From: Bradyrhizobium sp. ORS 375
Lineage (GTDB): Bacteria; Pseudomonadota; Alphaproteobacteria; Rhizobiales; Xanthobacteraceae
Assembly (NCBI RefSeq): GCF_000239775.1
Contig: NZ_CAFI01000439.1
Location: 1-64,000, forward strand
DNA: 64,000 bases
Reading direction: 5' to 3'
In this document: piece after piece, positions 18,158-26,246 of the stretch
Position numbering within the stretch: the stretch's first letter is position 1
How the letters are laid out: every line of letters begins with the position of its first letter
The notes under the pieces: model-generated
Databases searched by the model: none
The model's input: only the letters and a program-made list of their open reading frames with translations
Told to the model about the DNA's origin: nothing
Program-made: the position numbers and the translations under genes

Positions 18158-19134
18158 GAGCTCGCAACCTTGGTGGGGCCGGTGCGCCGAAGCGCGGTTT
18201 CGAGCAAGCCGCAAAGTCCCCGCGGGGCACAACGAATCAGGATGATGAGAATGATCCCGGTGATCGCGACATGAAGCTCGGGATAATCGGCGAGCAGCTC
18301 GCCGATCGCGACGAAGAAGATCGCACCAACGATGGCGCCGAAGCGCATACCGAGGCCGCCGATGATCACGATCGCGAGTGGATCGACCGACCATTGCAGG
18401 CCGAAGCTGCCATAGGGCTCGATGGCGCCGAGCTTGATCGCCTGGAGGCCGCCCGCGATCGCGATCAATGCGCTGGCGACCATGAAAGCCGCAAGCTTCA
18501 CCCGGAACGCGCGCACGCCGACCTGGCTTGCGGCGTCCTCGTCGTCGCGCACCGCTCGCAGCAACACTGAGAACCGCGAGCCCGTAGCCAAGGTCATGAC
18601 CAGCGAGGCGACGACCAGCAGCAGAGCGGCGTCCCGGAACAGCTCTGTGACGTCGGGCAAGTCGGCGCTGACGAACAGGCCGGTGGCGCCGCCGAACCAG
18701 GGCACGTTGACGACGAGCAGCCGCAGCGCTTCGGCGAGCGCCAGGGTCCCTACGGTGAAATAGAGCCCGCGCAGCCGAAACAGGCCGCGCGACATCGCAA
18801 GCGCCAGCGTCATGGCCACAAGCGCCGAGGCAGCCAGCGCCAAGCCGATGCCGCTGCCGGTGTGATTGAGCAGCCCGACCGTCACATAGGCACCGAGACC
18901 GAAGAAGGAGGAGCTGCCCAGCGAGACCAGCCCGCAATAGCCGGCGAGCAGATTCCACGCTTCCGCCAGCACGATATAGAGCAGCAGCTTGAATCCGATC
19001 TCGACGAAATAGGCCGGAAGAAACGAAGGCGCCGCCAACAGCGCCGCGAAGGAGATGCCGGAAAGTGCAACGCGGACGAACGGATGATGCAGCAACAGGC
19101 TGCGTTCGGGGACGGACGTTGTCAGCACGCTCAT
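18154..19134 (-). CDS. livM: Branched-chain amino-acid-type ABC permease LivM
   Basis: 326 residues, about 9-10 membrane segments. AEAWNLLAGYCGLVSLG, the ATGLFVSADLP loop and the EAA-like VRDDEDAASQVGVRAFRVKL mark it as LivM. It forms the inner-membrane channel with LivH. The gene overlaps both neighbours by ATGA (stop with the ATPase start, start with the livH stop), so translation is coupled. The loop TGLFVSADLP replaces the common TGGxxG form, suggesting a non-amino-acid substrate such as an aromatic acid; that is inference. Confidence 0.92.
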   Translation of the reverse strand: MSVLTTSVPERSLLLHHPFVRVALSGISFAALLAAPSFLPAYFVEIGFKLLLYIVLAEAWNLLAGYCGLVSLGSSSFFGLGAYVTVGLLNHTGSGIGLALAASALVAMTLALAMSRGLFRLRGLYFTVGTLALAEALRLLVVNVPWFGGATGLFVSADLPDVTELFRDAALLLVVASLVMTLATGSRFSVLLRAVRDDEDAASQVGVRAFRVKLAAFMVASALIAIAGGLQAIKLGAIEPYGSFGLQWSVDPLAIVIIGGLGMRFGAIVGAIFFVAIGELLADYPELHVAITGIILIILIRCAPRGLCGLLETALRRTGPTKVASS

Positions 19135-20003
19135 GCGCGGCTCCCGAGGAAGCCCTGCGGCCTGAGCTGCAGCATCGCCAGGAACAGCACGAGGCCGACG
19201 AGGTCGCGATAGCCGTCCCCGAGGGTGAGCCCGCCGACGCTCTGCAGTACCCCGAGCACGATGCCGCCGACCAGGGTCCCCAGCACGTTGCCGAGCCCGC
19301 CGAGCACGATCACCGCGAAATCCGTCAACAGATAGGTGGCGCCGCTGGTCGGCGTGAACGATAGCGCCACACCAATCAGCGTACCGCCGATCCCGGCACA
19401 GGCGGTGCCGAGACAGAAGGTCAGGGCATGGACCCGGCTCACATTGACTCCGATAATGGCAGCCGCCAGCGGCTGGTCGGCACTGGCGCGCAACTCGCTG
19501 CCGAACCGGCTACGTGCAATCAACACGTGTACGGCCATGATCAGCGCGACCGAGATGGCAAAGCCGATCACGTAGATCTGCGGTACACTGATTGGGCCGA
19601 GCATCAGGGGAATGGTGGCGTAGTCCCGCTCGATCGCGCGGGTGTCGGCGCTGAACAGCAGTACGAACAGGTTCTGCAGGATGATCGAGAGACCGAACAT
19701 GGTCATCATCGCTGCTTCGGATCCCTTGCCGGCGAGCGGCGCCAGCAGGAAGCGATAGATCGGATACCCGATCAGCGCGAGAATGAGGCCGATCAGCAGG
19801 AGTCCAACAAGCGGATCGATGCCGGTTCGTTGCAGCAGAAAGAGACCGGCATAGGCACCCGCCACCAGGAATTCGCCATGTGCGAGGTTCACCAGACGCA
19901 TGACGCCGAGGATGATCGAGAGGCCGAGCGCCGTCAGCGCCAGCATGCCGCCGAGCAGCAGGCCAGAGATCAGTGCATTGACGATCACATCGAGACCGGG
20001 CAT
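19131..20003 (-). CDS. livH: Branched-chain amino-acid-type ABC permease LivH
   Basis: 290 residues, about 8 membrane segments. The NAHGEF-type signature appears as NLAHGEFLVAGAY and the cytoplasmic loop as SELRASADQPLAAAIIGVNV, both hallmarks of LivH. ATG at 20003 is chosen because it gives MPGLDVIVNALISGLLLGG, the standard N-terminus; the frame is open further upstream into the hairpin region. It is separated from the binding-protein gene by a 64-base gap containing a perfect hairpin. Confidence 0.9.
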   Translation of the reverse strand: MPGLDVIVNALISGLLLGGMLALTALGLSIILGVMRLVNLAHGEFLVAGAYAGLFLLQRTGIDPLVGLLLIGLILALIGYPIYRFLLAPLAGKGSEAAMMTMFGLSIILQNLFVLLFSADTRAIERDYATIPLMLGPISVPQIYVIGFAISVALIMAVHVLIARSRFGSELRASADQPLAAAIIGVNVSRVHALTFCLGTACAGIGGTLIGVALSFTPTSGATYLLTDFAVIVLGGLGNVLGTLVGGIVLGVLQSVGGLTLGDGYRDLVGLVLFLAMLQLRPQGFLGSRA

Positions 20004-20030
20004 TCGCGTTCGTTCCGCATGAGATCTGTG

Positions 20031-20057
20031 AAGGCCGGCGCGACCGGCGCCGGCCTT
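20031..20057 (-). promoter_or_regulatory. Intercistronic hairpin after the binding-protein gene
   Basis: Perfect 11-base arms AAGGCCGGCGC and GCGCCGGCCTT with a 5-base loop, starting 10 bases past the stop of the substrate-binding-protein gene and before livH. There is no T-run. It is probably a transcript-stabilising or partial-termination element that raises binding-protein over permease levels. Confidence 0.65.
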
Positions 20058-20067
20058 GGTTCTGCGG

Positions 20068-21297
20068 TCAGGGCACCGGGAACAGGATCTTTCCAGTAGC
20101 GCGGTCCGCCGGCCAGACGATGCTCGTCTTGCCGCCCTGCCATTGCAGCATCGCCAGCGGCAGCTTGGCGTTATGGCTTTCGTCGAACTTGATGGGCCCG
20201 ACCACATAGGTCTTGTCGGTCTTGGCTACCGCGGCATTGATCTTTTCGGGATCGAGCGAGCCGGCTGACGCGATCGCGTCGAGCAGGATCTGTGCCGCCG
20301 CATAACTGTCGGCGATGTGCTGGCTGAAGGTGAGCTTGGTCTCGCTTTCGAACGTGGTCGCGAGATCCTTGGCACCGGGATAGGGGAAGCTTGGATCCCA
20401 GTAGCCGCCGACCAGCACGCCGTCGGCGAGCTTGCCAAGCGCTTCGGCGAACTGCACCGGCTCGGCGCCCTTTTCGATGACGAGGAGCTTCGGCGCATAG
20501 CCTGCCGAGGCAATCTGCTTGCGGATCGAGACCGCCTGCGGCGTGATGGCATCGACCAGCACGACCTCGGCGCCCTTTGCTTTCGCCTCCGCAACGAGCG
20601 AGGTGAACTGGGTGTTGTCGACTGGGAATGATGCGTTCTGCACGACCTCGTAGCCGGCGGCCTTGGCCATCTGCGGCCACAGCGTGCCGCCGACGACTTG
20701 GCCGTCCGGGCCGTTGTCGTGGAAGATCGCGACCTTCTTGTTGGTCTCGAGCTTGAGATCGTCCAGCACCTTGAACGGAATCGCGGCGAGCTCGGGCTCG
20801 TGGAAGAACAGATCCCAGGCGTAATTCCACTTGCGAACCGACTTGAACGCTTCGAGCGGATTGCAGCCGGTGACCAGCGGGATCTTCTTGCGTTCGGCGA
20901 CCAGCGCGCCGGCATTGACCAATGCAGGCGTGCAGGAGCCGAGCAGGGCTCGCGCCTGATCGCGCGACAGCAGGCTCTCCGTATTGGCCGCTGTGACATT
21001 GGGATCGGTCTTGTCGTCACGCAGTACGAGCCGGACCGGCATCTTCCTGCCGTCGATGGTGATGCCGCCGGCCTTGTTGACCTCGTCGACTGCCCGGCTG
21101 TAGCCCCATTTCTGGAAGCTGCCGAAACCAGCGAGCGGTCCGCTCAGCGGGATCGACGCGCCGATGACGATCTCGTCTGCTGCCTTGGCCGATGTTGATG
21201 TCCAGGCGACTGCGATCGTGAGCAGAGCGACGGGAAGAAGTCGCTTCAGGACAGGAAGCGGCGCTGATGACGCCGCCCGCGACGTGCGAGTTGCCAT
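20068..21297 (-). CDS. ABC transporter substrate-binding protein, Liv/aromatic type
   Basis: 409 residues. Signal peptide LLPVALLTIAVAWTSTSAKAA, then ADEIVIGASIPLSGPLAGFG, the classic start of Leu/Ile/Val-type periplasmic binding proteins. These also bind benzoates and other aromatic acids. Start ATG 21297 is preferred over 21309 because GGAGGAAAAC lies directly before it. First gene of the Liv set, 83 bases after the PhlG-like gene. Its ligand is probably the ring compound processed by the surrounding enzymes. Confidence 0.88.
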   Translation of the reverse strand: MATRTSRAASSAPLPVLKRLLPVALLTIAVAWTSTSAKAADEIVIGASIPLSGPLAGFGSFQKWGYSRAVDEVNKAGGITIDGRKMPVRLVLRDDKTDPNVTAANTESLLSRDQARALLGSCTPALVNAGALVAERKKIPLVTGCNPLEAFKSVRKWNYAWDLFFHEPELAAIPFKVLDDLKLETNKKVAIFHDNGPDGQVVGGTLWPQMAKAAGYEVVQNASFPVDNTQFTSLVAEAKAKGAEVVLVDAITPQAVSIRKQIASAGYAPKLLVIEKGAEPVQFAEALGKLADGVLVGGYWDPSFPYPGAKDLATTFESETKLTFSQHIADSYAAAQILLDAIASAGSLDPEKINAAVAKTDKTYVVGPIKFDESHNAKLPLAMLQWQGGKTSIVWPADRATGKILFPVP

Positions 21298-21380
21298 GTT
21301 TTCCTCCATGATGGGTGAGGCCGTTTCGCCTCGTTTTTATGGATGGTCGCTCCGTCGGGGCGGAGCGTTCCGCAGCTGCG

Positions 21381-22043
21381 TCAGAACGCGTTGTCGCCGG
21401 TATGGCGCCGGTACAGCACCGGCAGGATCTCGGCGAGATAGCCCATCTCCTCGGTGGCATGCTGGTGCAGGCGACGGGTAAAATCGTCATTGAGCTGACG
21501 CTTGCGCCCTTCGACCGCGATGTGCTCAGGCACCGGCTCGCGTGTCTTCTTATCGGCGAGAATGCCGAGCCAGAACCGCGAGCGCATCTCGCAGCCGTAA
21601 TCGGTGTCGCGTACGAAGTGGCACATCCGGCCGACATGGACGGGCGCGTCCTGATCGCCGATCCGCGCGCACACCGCGACCGCGCCGGAGGCGTCATAGC
21701 GCGCAGCGTCGAAGATCTCATGCGGATGATGGAAGTCGATGGTCAGATCATAGACGGGGCCTGTGGGACCTGCGAGGTATTCGCTGACTACGTGGGACGC
21801 GCCGATGTAGTTGCCGTCGACGCGATTGAGCCAGGCGCTGGCGACATGATCGCGCGGATGCCAGAGCTTGTATTGTTCAATGCCGCCGAGCCAGCCGAAC
21901 CACCAATGGACCATCTTGGCACGGCAGCCCGGCATCCGGGTCAAGGCGGCGACCAGCTTCTTGCCGCCGGCGAGGTCCTTGTACCCCGACTCGAACGGAA
22001 GATAGCCAGGATCAAGCAGCTGATTGCAGTCCTCGAATTCCAC
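21381..22043 (-). CDS. PhlG-like C-C hydrolase (DAPG hydrolase family)
   Basis: 220 residues. MVHWWFGWLGGIEQYKLWHPRDH (44-66) is the family block of 2,4-diacetylphloroglucinol hydrolase PhlG, a zinc enzyme that removes an acetyl group from a phloroglucinol ring by C-C hydrolysis. Candidate metal ligands are a His of the WHPRDH motif, Glu88 in VVSEYL, and His195 with Glu199 in HATEE, matching the His, Glu, HxxxE pattern of PhlG. The protein is shorter than PhlG (about 290), lacking part of the N-terminal region. It lies in a run with SDR, BKACE and cyclase-type genes. Some distant family members act on other acyl-ketones, so the substrate is open. Confidence 0.75.
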   Translation of the reverse strand: MEFEDCNQLLDPGYLPFESGYKDLAGGKKLVAALTRMPGCRAKMVHWWFGWLGGIEQYKLWHPRDHVASAWLNRVDGNYIGASHVVSEYLAGPTGPVYDLTIDFHHPHEIFDAARYDASGAVAVCARIGDQDAPVHVGRMCHFVRDTDYGCEMRSRFWLGILADKKTREPVPEHIAVEGRKRQLNDDFTRRLHQHATEEMGYLAEILPVLYRRHTGDNAF

Positions 22044-22113
22044 CGTTTCCTCCCGATGCCGTTATCGTCGATCTTGCTTATTGTATTCGTCTCAAAGTGC
22101 GGAGATGCCGCTG

Positions 22114-22953
22114 TTACGCGGCGTGAGATGGTCGCCCCGGAAGGTTGAGAATCTCCCGCGCGCTGGACGCGGTTGCAACGCTCCCGTTTGCCTCGCGAAC
22201 GAGGCGTGCGGCACGGGCAACGAATTCAGCATTGTTCTTGGCAAGCCGGCCCTTGGCGTAGAGGACGTTGTCCTCCATGCCGACCCTGATATGCCCCCCT
22301 AGAGAAAGGGTCGCGAACAAGATTGGCAGATGGCCAGCGCCGATGCCGAACGCCGACCATTGCGCATGAGGCGGCAAGAGGCTCTTGAGGAACACGAGGT
22401 TCTCCACCGTAGCGGCGATACCTCCGGCTGCGCCCAGTACGAACTGAAAATAGCCGGGGCCTCGCAATACGTTTTTCTTCATGTAGTGGATCGCATTGTA
22501 GAGCATGCCCGGATCGAACACCTCGATCTCCGGCCTGACGCCGTTCTCGTTCATGACGCCAGCAAGCCTCTCGAGGAAGGCCGGATGATTGATGAAAAGC
22601 GTCGAATGCATCCAATTCATCGAGCCTGCGTCGAAAGAAGCGAGCTCGGGTTTGAGCTCGATCAGATGCGCCATACGGGTCTCGTCTGTCGCGTTCAGGT
22701 CGCCGGACGTGGTGAGGTTCAGCACGATGTCGCAGCGTTGGCGGATGCGCCCGACGGTCTCGATGAAGCGGCCCTTGTCCATCGTGCCCTTGCCGGCGTC
22801 GTCGCGCATATGCAAATGCGCGATGGCTGCGCCGGCCTGCCAGCATTCATAGACGTCCTCGGCGATTTCGCGCGGGGTCAGCGGAACCGCGGGATTATGC
22901 TCCTTGGTGGGCCAGGCGCCGGTAGGTGCGACGGTGATGATGGTATCGGCCAT
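22114..22953 (-). CDS. BKACE family beta-keto acid cleavage enzyme (DUF849)
   Basis: 279 residues. The family condenses a beta-keto acid with acetyl-CoA to give acetoacetate and a new acyl-CoA. IAHLHMRD carries His46 and His48, two zinc ligands at the same numbers as in the lysine-fermentation enzyme Kce; the third, a Glu, is in RVGMEDN near the C-terminus. The TGAWPTKEHNPAVPLTP opening is also standard. In context (hydroxyacyl dehydrogenase, SDR, cyclase) it could cleave 3,5-dioxohexanoate (triacetate), as the phloroglucinol pathway requires. Many other beta-keto acids are possible. Confidence 0.88.
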   Translation of the reverse strand: MADTIITVAPTGAWPTKEHNPAVPLTPREIAEDVYECWQAGAAIAHLHMRDDAGKGTMDKGRFIETVGRIRQRCDIVLNLTTSGDLNATDETRMAHLIELKPELASFDAGSMNWMHSTLFINHPAFLERLAGVMNENGVRPEIEVFDPGMLYNAIHYMKKNVLRGPGYFQFVLGAAGGIAATVENLVFLKSLLPPHAQWSAFGIGAGHLPILFATLSLGGHIRVGMEDNVLYAKGRLAKNNAEFVARAARLVREANGSVATASSAREILNLPGRPSHAA

Positions 22954-23008
22954 GGCTGTCGGTCCTCTTGTTACGGGCGGCCCGCGTCTGTTGCGCGTTC
23001 TGCAATCG

Positions 23009-23953
23009 TCAGGGATAGGTGCGTGATGCCTTCAGTTGAGTGATCAGCCGGCCGAGAAATGCGCGGCGCACCGTTGAGGTTGATGACGGGTCGTATCGAT
23101 AGAAACCTTCGCCGCTCTTCACGCCGAGCTTGCCTTCGGCCACCTTGCGGCGGAGCAGGGGGCTGGCCTGTTTTGAACCATCCATGACGGCGAGCAGATT
23201 GTCGCCGACCGTGAGCCAGATATCGAGGCCGCCGAAATCTGCGACTTCGAGCTGGCCGGTCGTGGCATAGCGAAAGGCCGGACCGAATTTCAGCGCGGTG
23301 TCGATGTCGGCGGCATCGGCGACGCCCTGCTCGATCAGCGAGAATACCTCGCGTGCGATCGCCTGCTGAATTCGATTGGCGATCAGGCCGGGGACGTCCT
23401 TCGCCACCTTGGCGACGCGCTTGCCGATCTGCCGATGCAGGGTTACGACCTCTTCGAGCAGATCGGAAGGCATGTTGCCGAACGCGGAGATCTCGACGAG
23501 CGGCATCAGCAGCGGCGGGTTATACCAATGCGTCACCAGGGTGCGGACCTGTCGCGCCTCCGGTAAGGCCGCGACCATCGGCGCAAGCGGCAGGCTCGAC
23601 GTATTGGTGGCGAAGATGGCGTCAGCTGGCGCCAGAGCGTCGATCTCTGCTAACAGCGCCTGCTTCAGCTCCATCTTCTCGGGCGCGGCCTCCACGATGA
23701 AGTCGCGGTCTTGCACCGCCGGCGCCAGTGCTTCGAACAGAGCGATACGATCGGAGGCGGCTACAGCCGTGTCCGCATCGACAAAATTCTCATCCACCAG
23801 AAGGCGAAATCCGTCCGCGACCTCGGACCTGATGGTTGCGCGCTGTGCGGCTGACGGTTCGACCAGATTCACCGAAAAACCGTGCAGCGCAAAACAAGCC
23901 GCGATCCCGCGCCCCATCGTGCCGCCACCGATGACGCCAATCCGCTGCAACAT
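23009..23953 (-). CDS. 3-hydroxyacyl-CoA dehydrogenase family protein
   Basis: 314 residues. IGVIGGGTMGRGIAACFALHG binds NAD+, and the catalytic His is in THWYNPPLLMPLVE, followed by the C-terminal helical domain (VPGLIANRIQQAIAREV). The WYNPP form is nearer to carnitine dehydrogenase and lambda-crystallin-like members, which accept free hydroxy acids, than to the HFFNP of fatty-acid enzymes. It may therefore oxidise a non-CoA 3-hydroxy acid such as 3-hydroxy-5-oxohexanoate; that is inference. It lies 35 bases after the SDR and 55 before the BKACE gene. Confidence 0.88.
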   Translation of the reverse strand: MLQRIGVIGGGTMGRGIAACFALHGFSVNLVEPSAAQRATIRSEVADGFRLLVDENFVDADTAVAASDRIALFEALAPAVQDRDFIVEAAPEKMELKQALLAEIDALAPADAIFATNTSSLPLAPMVAALPEARQVRTLVTHWYNPPLLMPLVEISAFGNMPSDLLEEVVTLHRQIGKRVAKVAKDVPGLIANRIQQAIAREVFSLIEQGVADAADIDTALKFGPAFRYATTGQLEVADFGGLDIWLTVGDNLLAVMDGSKQASPLLRRKVAEGKLGVKSGEGFYRYDPSSTSTVRRAFLGRLITQLKASRTYP

Positions 23954-23988
23954 GCCTTTCTCCAGATGTTAGGAGCTAGGCGGCGGGA

Positions 23989-24798
23989 TCATCCCGCCGT
24001 ATAGCCGCCGTCGGCGTCGAGGATATGGCCGGTGTAGAAATCCGACGCCTTCGAGACCAGGAAGAGCAGGGGACCTGCGAGATCCTGCGGCTCGCCCAGT
24101 CGCCCCTTGGGGACGCGGGCGAGGAAACCCTTGCGGACCTCGCGCGCTCGCTCGGTGTCCTCGAACATCCAGGCCGTCAGCGGCGAGCGGAAGACCGTCG
24201 GCGCGATCGCATTGACGGTGATACCGCTGTCGCCCCATTCGCAGCCCAGCGCACGGGTGATGCCGTCGATCGCCGATTTCGAGGCGCAATAGGCCGAATA
24301 GCCGGCGGGATGGCCGAGCTTGCCCCGCGCAGATGACATCAGCACGATCTTGCCGCCACGACCCTGCGCCAGCATCTGCTTGCCGACTGCCTTGGCCATC
24401 AGCCAGGACTGCGTCACATTGGCGTCCATTACATCGAGGAAACGCTCCGCCGCCATGTCGACGATCTTCGACACGTCGTTCTTGCCGGAGGCGACGACGA
24501 GGATGTCGACGCCGCCGAACGCCGCGACGGTCTTTGCAACGATATCGTCGCAGACCTTCTCATCAGTTGGGCGCGCCTGGATGCTCAGCGTCTCGGCTCC
24601 GAGCGCCTTGGCGTTGGCGGCCGTCTGCTCCAGCGCTTCGAGATTGCCGGCAACGGCCGCTACCTTGGCGCCGGCACCAGCCAGCACCTGCACGGCCAGC
24701 GCGCCAAACGCACCTGAGGCGCCGGTTACGATCGCGACCTTGCCGCTGATATCGAACAGAGACAGGGGATTTTTCAGGAAATTTGCGCTCTCGCTCAT
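23989..24798 (-). CDS. SDR-family oxidoreductase
   Basis: 269 residues, full classical SDR. TGASGAFGALAVQVL is the GxxxGxG loop, SSARGKL holds the catalytic Ser and YSAYCASK the Tyr/Lys pair, then TVNAIAPT. The NAG motif is changed to VVASGKND. Its start overlaps the cupin stop by ATGA. In an aromatic-ring pathway it could be the NAD(P)H-dependent ring reductase (phloroglucinol reductase is an SDR), but most SDRs cannot be assigned by sequence. Confidence 0.87.
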   Translation of the reverse strand: MSESANFLKNPLSLFDISGKVAIVTGASGAFGALAVQVLAGAGAKVAAVAGNLEALEQTAANAKALGAETLSIQARPTDEKVCDDIVAKTVAAFGGVDILVVASGKNDVSKIVDMAAERFLDVMDANVTQSWLMAKAVGKQMLAQGRGGKIVLMSSARGKLGHPAGYSAYCASKSAIDGITRALGCEWGDSGITVNAIAPTVFRSPLTAWMFEDTERAREVRKGFLARVPKGRLGEPQDLAGPLLFLVSKASDFYTGHILDADGGYTAG

Positions 24799-25145
24799 GA
24801 TGTCACACCCGGCGGATAGGGTATGACGACCAGCATGGTGCAGACATCATTGCGACGATTGACGATCTCGCGAATCTCGTTCGGCGCGATGGTGCAGCTG
24901 TCATAAGGTCCGAGCACGGTTTCCTTTCCGTCGACCATGATCGTCATCTCGCCGGCAAGGACGACATAGACCTTCTCGAACGGCGTCGAGTCCGGACCGG
25001 CGCCGCCGCCCGGCAGGAATTGCGAGAGGCCAACCCATTGGTTGGTCGGGCCGCCCGGCTCGAAGCCCTGCAGCCGCAAGCCAACCACGCCGCGGTGGTT
25101 GGGCGCGTCATAGGGCTTGGCTTCATGGAAGCGTTTCACACGCAT
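24795..25145 (-). CDS. Single-domain cupin
   Basis: 116 residues, one cupin barrel. Motif 1 is degenerate (LPGGGAGPDSTPFEKVYVVLAGE: His positions mostly replaced), and motif 2 (YDSCTIAPNEIREIVN) also lacks the histidine. A metal may not be bound, so it may be a small-molecule binder or regulator rather than a dioxygenase. It overlaps the cyclase stop by one base and the SDR start by ATGA, so it is tightly part of the operon. Function unknown. Confidence 0.8.
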   Translation of the reverse strand: MRVKRFHEAKPYDAPNHRGVVGLRLQGFEPGGPTNQWVGLSQFLPGGGAGPDSTPFEKVYVVLAGEMTIMVDGKETVLGPYDSCTIAPNEIREIVNRRNDVCTMLVVIPYPPGVTS

Positions 25146-25984
25146 CAGAACGCCTCGCCCTTCTCGATGCGGTAAGCCTGGTTCGGATCGGTGATGGCGA
25201 CCAGGCGGATGATGCAGCCGTCGCCACGATCCCAATTCCATGGGAAAAACGCGAATGTGCATCGCTTGCCGGTGACATCGTCGAGATCGCCGCCGACATT
25301 CTCGATGCCAAGGATGCCATGCTTGAACAGCTTGTTGTGCACCGGCTCCCATTCCGGGAAGTCCTCGGTCCAGTCGCGACCTCCCGACCAGACACGATAT
25401 TCCTCCCTCAGATGCGGCAGCAGCGGGCCATTGCGATGCTGGCCGATTGCGGTGGCGAGCGGGTGATCATTGGCCTGGGTATCGTGACCGACGACCTTCA
25501 CCTGCTTGTCGACCATCCAATCCGCCGCTGACGGGACCAACCCCGGGCAATAGGCGAAATAGTCGCCGTCCTCATAGACCTTGTGCCAACCGGTATTGAT
25601 GATCAGAACGTCGTGGGGGCGGATGGCATGGCCACAGGCCTTTTCCAAATCATCTGCGGTGATGGATTCCCACTTCTTCTTCGGCAGCGAGACCACGAGG
25701 CCCGAACCGAAGAAATGCGGCAGCGGCACTTCGTCGATGAAAGGCGTGCCCTGCACCACATGGGCCGGCGCATCGATATGCGTCGTTGAATGCATTGAGG
25801 TCGTGATGCGCTGCGACAGCACACCAGACTTTGCCATGTAGTGGATGCGCTCGATCTTGACGTCTTCGAAATAGGGCCAGTTCGGGCACTGGAAGCCCCA
25901 GCGATGGGAGAGGTTGGTGAACCTCAGGCCCATGGCGTTGTCGGTATTGCTCTGAAAATCGATGCCCCGAATCTTGATGGACAT
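25145..25984 (-). CDS. Cyclase-family metal hydrolase (PF04199, kynurenine formamidase/isatin hydrolase-like)
   Basis: 279 residues. The metal motif SMHSTTHIDAPAH (His65, His69, Asp71, His75) and the later VVGHDTQANDHPL define the Mn/Zn cyclase family, which hydrolyses cyclic amides, lactones or cyclic diketones (isatin hydrolase, kynurenine formamidase). First gene of the minus-strand operon that ends at 15604. As a ring-opening hydrolase beside an SDR, a hydroxy-acid dehydrogenase and a BKACE enzyme, it is the candidate for opening dihydrophloroglucinol or a similar cyclic dione. A candidate IclR operator lies about 70 bases upstream. Confidence 0.87.
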   Translation of the reverse strand: MSIKIRGIDFQSNTDNAMGLRFTNLSHRWGFQCPNWPYFEDVKIERIHYMAKSGVLSQRITTSMHSTTHIDAPAHVVQGTPFIDEVPLPHFFGSGLVVSLPKKKWESITADDLEKACGHAIRPHDVLIINTGWHKVYEDGDYFAYCPGLVPSAADWMVDKQVKVVGHDTQANDHPLATAIGQHRNGPLLPHLREEYRVWSGGRDWTEDFPEWEPVHNKLFKHGILGIENVGGDLDDVTGKRCTFAFFPWNWDRGDGCIIRLVAITDPNQAYRIEKGEAF

Positions 25985-26052
25985 GCGCGTCCTTCCCTTC
26001 TGAAACCGTTTTTCCTGGAGACAAGCGATCGTGCTTGCCTCACGTTGCGATA

Positions 26053-26068
26053 CAGATGTACCATATCA
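26053..26068 (-). promoter_or_regulatory. Candidate IclR operator upstream of the cyclase operon
   Basis: On the minus strand this reads TGATATGGTACATCTG, pointing to the cyclase gene about 70 bases away. The same 16-mer with one change is found at 27083-27098 ahead of dctP, in the same orientation to its gene. The flanks also agree (CG before and after), giving about 22 bases of similarity. The IclR gene lies between the two copies. Confidence 0.65.
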
Positions 26069-26246
26069 TGAAAAACGTCAATCGAAATTCGGAATGGACA
26101 ACAAGTCACGCGAGGCGGCTACGTCGCTCGGTCAGGTGCATCGGTGTGATCCGCGCCCCCGGCGTCGTCGGGCATCGCCCGCTGCGCTAAAGTGTTAGCA
26201 ATGAGATTCCGATCTCATGATCGATCCAATGGAGGACAGGAGACTG

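Noticed and set aside
18158-18958. Upstream extension of the fused ATPase frame
   Set aside because: The extension reads through livM in another frame. The ATG at 18157 with ATGA overlap and a normal LivG N-terminus is the real start.
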